From Curvularia sp. ZM96 (taxonomy: Eukaryota; Ascomycota; Dothideomycetes; Pleosporales; Pleosporaceae), in NCBI GenBank assembly GCA_022457065.1, contig JAJGBQ010000002.1, forward strand, positions 3,472,001 through 3,536,000: a stretch of 64,000 nucleotides of DNA, in the 5' to 3' direction. Both the position numbers and the translations under genes were made by a program. The notes under the pieces are model-generated. The model saw only the letters and a program-made list of their open reading frames with translations, was not told where the DNA came from and searched no databases. This document shows, one piece after another, positions 57,099-64,000 of this stretch. Every line of letters starts with the position of its first letter. Position 1 is the stretch's first letter.

Positions 57099-58969
57099 CT
57101 ACGCCCCACCTCCGGCAAGTATCTTCTTTCCTTTGACACTCTTCTGCTCCATGCCCAAGCCCACAAAGAAAGCAATGCTGCTCGTCGCGATGGCCAATAT
57201 AAAAGCCGTGACAATCGCATTGTTGTAGCCATGCAATACCCCCGGTAGCAGCTCCTTGGGCACAAAGTTCCTTAAGTTTGTGGCTCCAGCATTCGCGATG
57301 ATTCTACCATCCAATCCCGGGGCATATTTTGGAATCTCCTTGGACAGTGTGTTGACAAAGATGTTCTGCGCAATGGAGATGGAGAGTGCGCCACCGAGTG
57401 AGTTGAAGAACATGACGCATGCATTTGCAGTGGGCATGTCTTTTTCGTTGGAAACTACTTGCACTGCAACAAAGGGGATCTGGACACCTGCTCCGGCTCC
57501 AATACCAGCGAGGATTTGGTAGCCAATCCACTGGCTAGCAGGAGATCCTACTTTAAGCGTATATAGCATGCCTGAACCGATGGCGAAGACGGCACTGCCA
57601 ATCCACATGAAGGGTGCGTACCATCCGACGACAGTGATCAGGGTGCCAATGACGATGGAAGAACAGGTGATGCTGACGAGGTATGCGATGGTGCGGATAC
57701 CAGACTCTTCGGCTGTGGTGCCTTTGATGGCTTGGAAATAGAAGGGGAGGTAAAAGATATGCCTGGCTGAAGTTAGCGATTTTCGGCTTTGCGAGCAGGG
57801 ATTGGGCAGCCTAACGTATATAAAGCCATAGATAGTAATGTCGAGTATACACTGCTGACCACAACTGTACGCTGAGTAAAGACGCGAACAGGGAGTGTGG
57901 CTCGTTCTTTCTGTCGGATTTGCAAGAAGATGAAGACGGTTATGAGTAGTCCAAATCCAAGCAGGGTTCCCCATACTTTTGAATTACTCCAGGGATAGGT
58001 AAAACCGCCCCATTGCAACGCCAGAAGCAGGCAGACAATGGCGCAGATGAGAAACACGGCGCCAGCAATGTCGATGTTTTTGATTCTTTCTTTCACAGGA
58101 ATATGTGAGTACTGCCGCTTTGGGTTCGTGAAGAAGAAGAATACGACTGCCAGTGAGACGCCGCCAAATGGAAGGTTGATCCAGAAGCACCAACGCCACG
58201 AAAGACGATCTGTAAAGGCACCTCCAAGGATGGGTCCAACCACTGAGGCAATCCCGAACATGGAAGACAACGCGGCAATGTAAATGGCTCTTTTTCTTAA
58301 AGGCACAGAAAACCCGATAATGGTCATACCGCCCGAGTAGAGCGCTGCCGCTCCGGCGCCCGCAACAGCCCTTCCGACGATGAACATGGGCGAGCTAGTC
58401 GCCGCCGCGCAGATGATTGAACCGACCTCGAAGATGATAAGCGCAAAGAGATAGGTGTATTTGACGTCGAAATAGGTATAGATTCTCCCGAAAGACGGCT
58501 GGAGGGAGGTTGTCGTAAGGAGATACGAGGAACCGTACCAGCCAACATCGTCCAGACTATTGAATACGGTTGTGATTTTAGGAATCGCGGTAGCAATGAT
58601 TGTGTTGTCGAGTGCGATGACAAAGGTGGTGAGGCAGAGACCAACGGAAAGAATAGCGAGCTTGAAGCCACTAAGATATTTGGACTCGTCTTCGGGTTCC
58701 GGTTCGCCATCGCTGGCTTCTTCTCCGACGACCTTCGATCCATCTTTTTCTCCCTCTACCTGGTCAGTAGGGGCATTCTCCTGTGGCGTTGTATCTTTGC
58801 TTTCTCGTGGTTCTTTCTGCTGCGCTTGAGCCTCCTCACTAGCATATGTGGTCGCGGTCTTCGAATCGTTCTCTGGCTTTGTTGTCTTCTCGTCAATACT
58901 CTCGTGCGCGTACGATTCCCGGTCGCGCAGCGTTGTCGTTGCGCTGACAGGGGTGTCGGTCGGTTGCAT
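57099..58969 (-). CDS. MFS drug:H+ antiporter, 14-helix type, 605 residues
   Basis: Exons 58969-57816 and 57762-57099 (53-base intron, donor GTTAGG, CTAAC branch, CAG). The first ~95 residues are hydrophilic, rich in Glu, Lys, Thr and Ser, and cytosolic. Hydrophobic segments then follow, about 14 in total. Family motifs include ALDNTIIATAIPKI in helix 1, DDVGWYGSSYLLTTTSLQP with FGRIYTYF after helix 2 (motif A region), GRAVAGAGAAALYSGG, GPILGGAFTDRLSWRWCFWIN (motif C and after), and AGIGAGAGVQIPFVAVQ in the second half. This is the DHA2/DHA14 group that exports toxic compounds or secondary metabolites. No biosynthetic cluster genes lie beside it, so the substrate cannot be inferred. Confidence 0.92.
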
Positions 58970-61900
58970 CCCGTCTACGTGATCGAAAGACTCTGATGTT
59001 GTGCACTAGGTGATGATTGCCAACAAGTCTCTACAATGCATTAAGTAACGATGCAATGGTATGGGCGCTTGTCACGTAAGTTGCTGCCGTCTAGAGAATC
59101 TCACAAAGTGCGCAAAGAACCGATGGAACTGAAAAGAAGACATCCGTCCTTTTAGTTTGTAATTAGACACTGCTCACGCGCCGTATTCAAGATGCAACCA
59201 TACCAGGCGTCGGCCGTATTCTATACGGTCGACTCAGTATCAAATGAGCTCTTCCAACCGAGCACGCGGACTATGACTCGGGGAGTTAGTATTCCGGACT
59301 CGGACAGCCAATGAGGATGTGAATGGTAATTATCCTAACGGCGTTGATCCTTGCCGGCGGCGCTCTAGTTCGCTGAGGGCGTTCGTGGCTTCATTATAGC
59401 CCGGAGGAATTTCCCTCTCTTTTACCAAAAGGCCTGGCTATGTCCGCCCCACCACCAGTTGAAAGAAACATGTGAAGCGATGTGACGAAAGAGTCTTGGC
59501 CATGGCTGTATACATTCGCAGTTGTGTTTAGGCAATGTTACGTTAAGCCAAGGCAGATGCATGAAATCGAGATTGTCGTGTTGCATCGGTTAGCAGCAAC
59601 CTGGGTCTGATTTTTCATCGGGGTGGTTGTACAAAGCAGGGGGTATTTTCGAGGCTGATAGCACTTTGACAATAAGTGTGGTGTGGTATTGCCCCACGGG
59701 GTGGATTTTGGTGGAGGCACGTGCAGTGAACCAGATGGGCAGGCGGGGTAACAGAGATGATTCCTTTTGGACAGGTGCGCTTCAAGCTTCATCCTTGACC
59801 CATACCCTTGGCGCAACGGGCCGCCTCGCTCCCGAAGCGTACCAAACACTCGAAGGACTTCAAGCTAAGGCACGATCAATTCTCTACAAAAAAAAACAAT
59901 ATAGTACATACACGTCGGAGCAGTGTTCCTCACGTAGCAGATGCAAAGCACACCCGACCCCAGAGCACGACTCAACATTCTCCCGGCTTGTTGGTCAACA
60001 AGAGCTGTTCTGCAGCACCGATGCTGGTCATGTCCTTTGGTGTTTGAGTAGTATCACTACGATGACGTTAGAAACTTTCTACCTCAGGTATATGGGAAAG
60101 CATCGAACCTTGGCCGAACATTTGTCACAAGATGTCTCGACTTTGAGTGTGACAAGGATGACACCGTCATGTCCTCTGCTGCATTTTTGCTGCTTCATCT
60201 GGCCTGTCGGGCATAGCTGTTGGAACACCATCTGGGTATGCCCGCACCGGTGAGAATAGGCGTGGTAGAAGCACATTATCAGTTCCGTTTCAGGTGCAAG
60301 ACCTAAGTGCTGGTGAAATGTCAGACTGGAAGCTACATGCGGTTGAATCGAAAACAGTAAATTCGCAGTTTATGTCTGGTAACCTCGGGTTGGGGCTCGT
60401 ACTTGTTGGAAGTTGTTGACAATGATGGATAATCCTTGAAAAAGCGTATATAAAATTGCGCGTCAAATTTGAATTTAAGAACGATAAGCTTGGCTCAGAA
60501 TGTAGGAAACGGCTCGACAATGAATCAGTGTTGTACTGGACATTGAATGCCATTGCAGGCTCTTTAAATCGCCTTCTGCCCGCCAAAGTAGATGTGATTG
60601 CCTTATGCTGCTCAGGCCACGCAGTTTGATACTTGGAAGTAACCAGGCAATTGAGATACATCTGGCTTGGTCTAGCAATCCTGGATATCCGTGCGCTAGA
60701 CTAACAGGAGTTTCCCTCGGGAGTACCTGGATGGGAGCCATATCATTGTAAGCCATCAGGTTTGTAAAATGTCGTACAGCTCACTTAGCAGTATAAGGCT
60801 GTCGACTTCGGTTCCGGCTCTTGCGGGTACCCGACTTTGGTATAGGGTAAGCGAGGGTGGAACGTCCGGGTAGGTGAGTACAGGGCGACAGGTTTGAAGT
60901 GGCCATGTTCCACCAACACATGTCCATTGGTACTGGTCGCTCACTCGGGAAGCAACCAAACACAAAATTCAGCACTGGTGAGATTAGTGCCTTCAAAATT
61001 TGTTGCACAGTAGTAACCATCATGGCAGTTTGTTTGATTTGCAAGCCGTGGAGTCTGTCCACATAGGCGCATGGTATCTTGGCTGCCGCCTTACCATCGG
61101 AAGCCAACAGGCGGGCAAATGTTTGATAATATGGCTATGGGAACTCAGGAATAGAGTAGTATGAAAGAATTTTCGACACTGAGGTATCCAAAGGCAATGA
61201 AGCAGTTCCCGGCCGTAGCCCGTCGGCGTCCTTGGTGGGCTATGCCCGTGCTATGGTTGTTCCTTCTCTAGGATGGTCTACGTTATTTTTGGGAGCATAT
61301 GTTTTTCAAGGGGGCTGGGATAGGTGACGAAGCTTGATGTTTGCGAGGTATGGATAACATTCAAGCTAGTGGTTTTCTAAGCATTGCACCCAATCAGCGC
61401 ACGGCCTCACCGCCAATTCGGGTGGAGCCAGTGTAGAAGACGGCGGTGCAAGTCCTGCTTTGGGGCGTATATGACGAGGCGACGGCCTCTGAGCTATCGA
61501 TAGCTGCTAGCTCTGGAGAGGGCGCTGGTAGTGTCATGGTGGCCAAATCCAGGCGCGGCTCCACGACCATCCAGCTCAGCGTCTCTACCTCGATGGCTGG
61601 GGGGCGTGCGGATTACTCTGGGTCATCTGGTCGGGCCAGCAGAATTGAAGACGGATTGCCAGGGACATGCTGTTTGTATGCCTGCGCGCCGTCAGCGTGC
61701 ATGCTACTAGTCCCCACGGTGGGGTGCAAAGGCCCCATAGGATGCGGACAGTGACGAGCTGGTCGAGCATGCGCAGGTCGCCTGTGGCTGAAGAACCGGG
61801 GCGGCCTTTTGGGGCTGTCGAGAGTCGAGGCCAGAGGGCAAAGGGCCTTGGGTGAGGCGGTGGGATGATGCGTTGGCAGGCAGGTGGTGTTGGACTGAGA

Positions 61901-63429
61901 CCCAGCTAAGGGCCAGCCCTCGCAGCGCAGGCTGGCGACGAAAAGCACGACGGCGCGCGCGAGACAGTGACGTCGGTACGGAGAGGCGAGGTGTGGCAGA
62001 CGCAACGTCTGATCTGATGCCAGCTGGCAGCGCCTTGCCTGAACTATGGACGGGAGACGGAACATGCAGCGGATATGGACGCTTGACACGTAGCAGCCCA
62101 GATAGCATGCCTGTCCATTGACGCAGGACCTGCACTGCGTCTCCACGACGCCGGGTGCGTTGAACGGGTTAGGTGGTTAATACTAGCAGCCGTTTCCCGT
62201 GGGTTCGCCCTGAAATTCTTCTCTTTTGCAGCCGTTGTCGCTGGAGTCATTGCTGTCGCCCTCGCCCTCGCCGCGCCCACTGTCGTCGTCGTCGTTGGCG
62301 CCCCATTGCCGCGCGCACAGTCACTCGTTGCCTCAACACCAAGCCCACGACAAGTCACGACCCCACGGCGACTCGGAACCATCAGCCGGCCAGCGCCTGC
62401 GCCGCCCGTCTCCAGCGGTCGTCGCTGTGCTGCTGCTCGAGTACGTGTGCGCGGCCAAGTCGGCTGCCCTGGCGGCGTCGCAAACTGCTGCATTGACCGC
62501 TCCACACCGCCTGCCGACGTCACGGCCCTTTAAGACGGTCGCATAGCCGGCCATCGCGCTGGGCAGTGGGAACTTGACGGCGGCGTGGTCGCAATGCGCT
62601 GTCTGAGGCTTCAGAGCTCCTCTATATCCGCCGCCCTTCCTGCATCTCTCGTCCCAGGCCAGACGTCGACTAGTACCTAGCCCGCCGCACAGAGGGCCCT
62701 GCGCTGCTTGACCCCACTGCGCGCTTCCATTGGCCTGCCCGTCACTCCAACCGCCGAATAAGAAAAGCCCATTCGGGCCCCATCACGACATTCGATCCCT
62801 CTGGCCTGTAGCAGAGATACTCCGATTCCAGGTGAGCTTTTGCGGCTATGCCATGTGGCACTCGAGCACTTGGCTGCAACACGTCTGCTAACAACGGTCC
62901 AGACGTCACGGCATAGTCGCCATCTCCACCCGGGCTTCCTACACATCTGCAAGAGAAATCACCTTTGTACCATGGTCACTTCCACCGCTGCCGACGCTTA
63001 GTTGAACAAATCTCCGGACAGCGCTTCCCAAATCGGTGCGTCATCACGGGAGTCGACCTTCACTCGAACAAGGGACGTGCACGGTCGTCTGCCCATCAGT
63101 CGGAATCTCATCGATTGGCCAGCACTCGTTGCTCTGGTTTCAAGTCTCCGTTGAATCGCCCCCATCTTCGCGACCCATCACCGGTCAGCCTGGACCGGGC
63201 TGCACTGTATCTGTCGTCTGGGAGATACAGCGCGACGGTCCGGGTAGGCTGTCAGAGTAAGTGACGACTGAATCACGACTCCATCATTACTGCATCCAGA
63301 CAATCCCTACATACAACACAGATTTCGTACTCCCACCACTCCCACCACCACCATTGTCTTCCTGTCATCACCACCCCTTTTGCTTACGTCTCCAGACTAA
63401 CAAGGCTCGACAGACGACATTGTTGAAAC
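58970..63429. other. 4.5 kb without a recognisable gene; GC-rich distal half
   Basis: Frames up to 208 codons (59627-60253, plus) and 177 codons (62146-61613, minus) exist, but they overlap in several phases, lack signal peptides or domains and read like non-coding GC-rich sequence. From about 61400 the DNA is GC-rich. 63270-63420 is a C/T-rich tract, typical of a fungal core promoter and leader before the ATG at 63430. GT...AG pairs near 62830-62905 could be a leader intron. A long non-coding RNA or very long leader is possible but unsupported. Confidence 0.4.
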
Positions 63430-64000
63430 ATGGCTTCTCTAGACTTTGATCAGAAGTTTCTCGGCCGGATAGCCAAGCAGACAGAAGAGACCAACCCCTT
63501 CTTGTCCAGCGCCCTCTACCAGATCTTAGGTCTGTCAGTGCTCCTGGCCCGGAGGCTCATCCGCGCCAGAAAGCTCCGCAAGCTAGACACCAGCCGAGAC
63601 ACTCCCTCGCTCGCAGCCTACCAACACATATTATGGATGTCTCGCGAGGGGCTGTCCATACTCGAGCTCTATGTGCTTCCCTACGCTCAAGACAACCAAC
63701 ATGGGCCCGAGTGCAGAGTACTGAGCGTCAAGCTACGAGCAAGCTTCTATCACATATTCTGTCTCTTCCACAATCAACCCCCCATCACAGCGACAAACAT
63801 GGGAAACACTGACCCTCGAAACCCAGGGGTCCCCTTTCCGTCATCAACTAAGAACAACAATGCTTATGACCGCAGGACAGACCCTTCGAGCCTATCACCC
63901 CCCTCGAAGCGGGCAGGTAAACAGCCCGCACTTCGCGAGCCTGTGGATTCCATTGTATCAGAGACATCCTTTGTCACGAATCCATACGCTGCCGGAGGTC
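63430..64000 (+). CDS. 14-3-3-like protein (tentative), 5' part, runs off window
   Basis: ATG at 63430, open to the window end (190 codons) with no intron needed. The N-terminal ~125 residues are helical: SALYQILGLSVLLARRLIRA, then LAAYQHILWMSREGLSILEL, then YVLPYAQDNQHGPECRVLSV and KLRASFYHIFCLFHN. The last two resemble the part of 14-3-3 proteins where a LLEKFLIP-like segment leads into a KMKGDYYRY-like helix, which suggests a diverged 14-3-3 fold. The phosphopeptide-binding Arg/Arg/Tyr set cannot be checked because the rest lies outside. Residues after about 130 are Pro/Ser/Asn-rich and disordered, which a standard 14-3-3 would not have at this point. Another helical scaffold is possible. 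Confidence 0.6.
   Translation, partial: MASLDFDQKFLGRIAKQTEETNPFLSSALYQILGLSVLLARRLIRARKLRKLDTSRDTPSLAAYQHILWMSREGLSILELYVLPYAQDNQHGPECRVLSVKLRASFYHIFCLFHNQPPITATNMGNTDPRNPGVPFPSSTKNNNAYDRRTDPSSLSPPSKRAGKQPALREPVDSIVSETSFVTNPYAAGG

Noticed and set aside
59627..60253. 208-codon plus-strand open frame as a gene
   Set aside because: No domain, signal, promoter or splice support; it overlaps other long frames in GC-balanced DNA and its composition is atypical for a protein.
61613..62146. 177-codon minus-strand frame and overlapping frames on both strands
   Set aside because: Several phases are open at once because stop codons are rare in GC-rich DNA; Arg/Ser/Pro/His-rich translations show no conserved features.
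57099..63429. Secondary-metabolite cluster around the MFS exporter
   Set aside because: Neighbours are a SET protein and gene-free DNA; no polyketide synthase, NRPS, terpene or P450 sequence is visible.
1..64000. CRISPR array, bacterial operon or rRNA genes
   Set aside because: No regularly spaced direct repeats of CRISPR size, no rRNA-like sequence, and all genes have fungal intron and promoter structure.

Overview
This window is nuclear DNA of a filamentous ascomycete, most probably a Dothideomycete of the order Pleosporales. That assignment is an inference from several things seen together: short GT-AG introns of 43-74 bases, two HET-domain proteins, WSC-domain and rhodopsin-domain proteins, a cyanide hydratase, small secreted cysteine-rich proteins, and repeats carrying the CpA-to-TpA scars of repeat-induced point mutation (RIP). 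Exon structures were built by hand from splice motifs; for every complete gene the summed exons are a whole number of codons.

Layout. 1-1.9 kb holds the 3' end of a Pro/Gln-rich gene. 2.3-3.6 kb is a secreted two-WSC protein. 4.7-5.7 kb is a decayed gene. 6.1-6.5 kb is a three-exon gene for an eight-cysteine secreted protein at the edge of a repeat island. 6.7-12.3 kb is a RIP-mutated LINE with endonuclease, reverse transcriptase and RNase H. 13.1-20.0 kb is a nested block: three pogo/Fot1-type DNA transposons (A, B, C) joined only by TA dinucleotides, a foldback element inside C, all lying inside an older element bounded by inverted G-rich repeats. 20.3-28.4 kb returns to genes: rhodopsin-domain protein, CE1 esterase, multi-pass membrane protein and a HET protein. 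A fourth transposon, D, sits at 28.4-30.3 kb, 65 bases upstream of the HET start.

30-46 kb is gene-poor accessory DNA with a TLC-like membrane protein, a small soluble protein, two secreted cysteine-rich proteins, a secreted beta-propeller and a second HET protein carrying an extra degenerate HET half. 46-59 kb is dense core sequence: V-ATPase subunit C and glycine-cleavage T protein on a shared promoter, SEN54, cyanide hydratase, KRR1, a SET protein and an MFS exporter. 59-63.4 kb has no recognisable gene, and the window ends inside a possible 14-3-3-like gene.

The most unusual signals are the modular ends shared by the four transposons (a duplicated 16-17 bp box that differs between families plus a common inner box), the CCHC knuckle at the transposase C-terminus, the double-HET protein, and the eight-cysteine secreted protein beside the RIP island.
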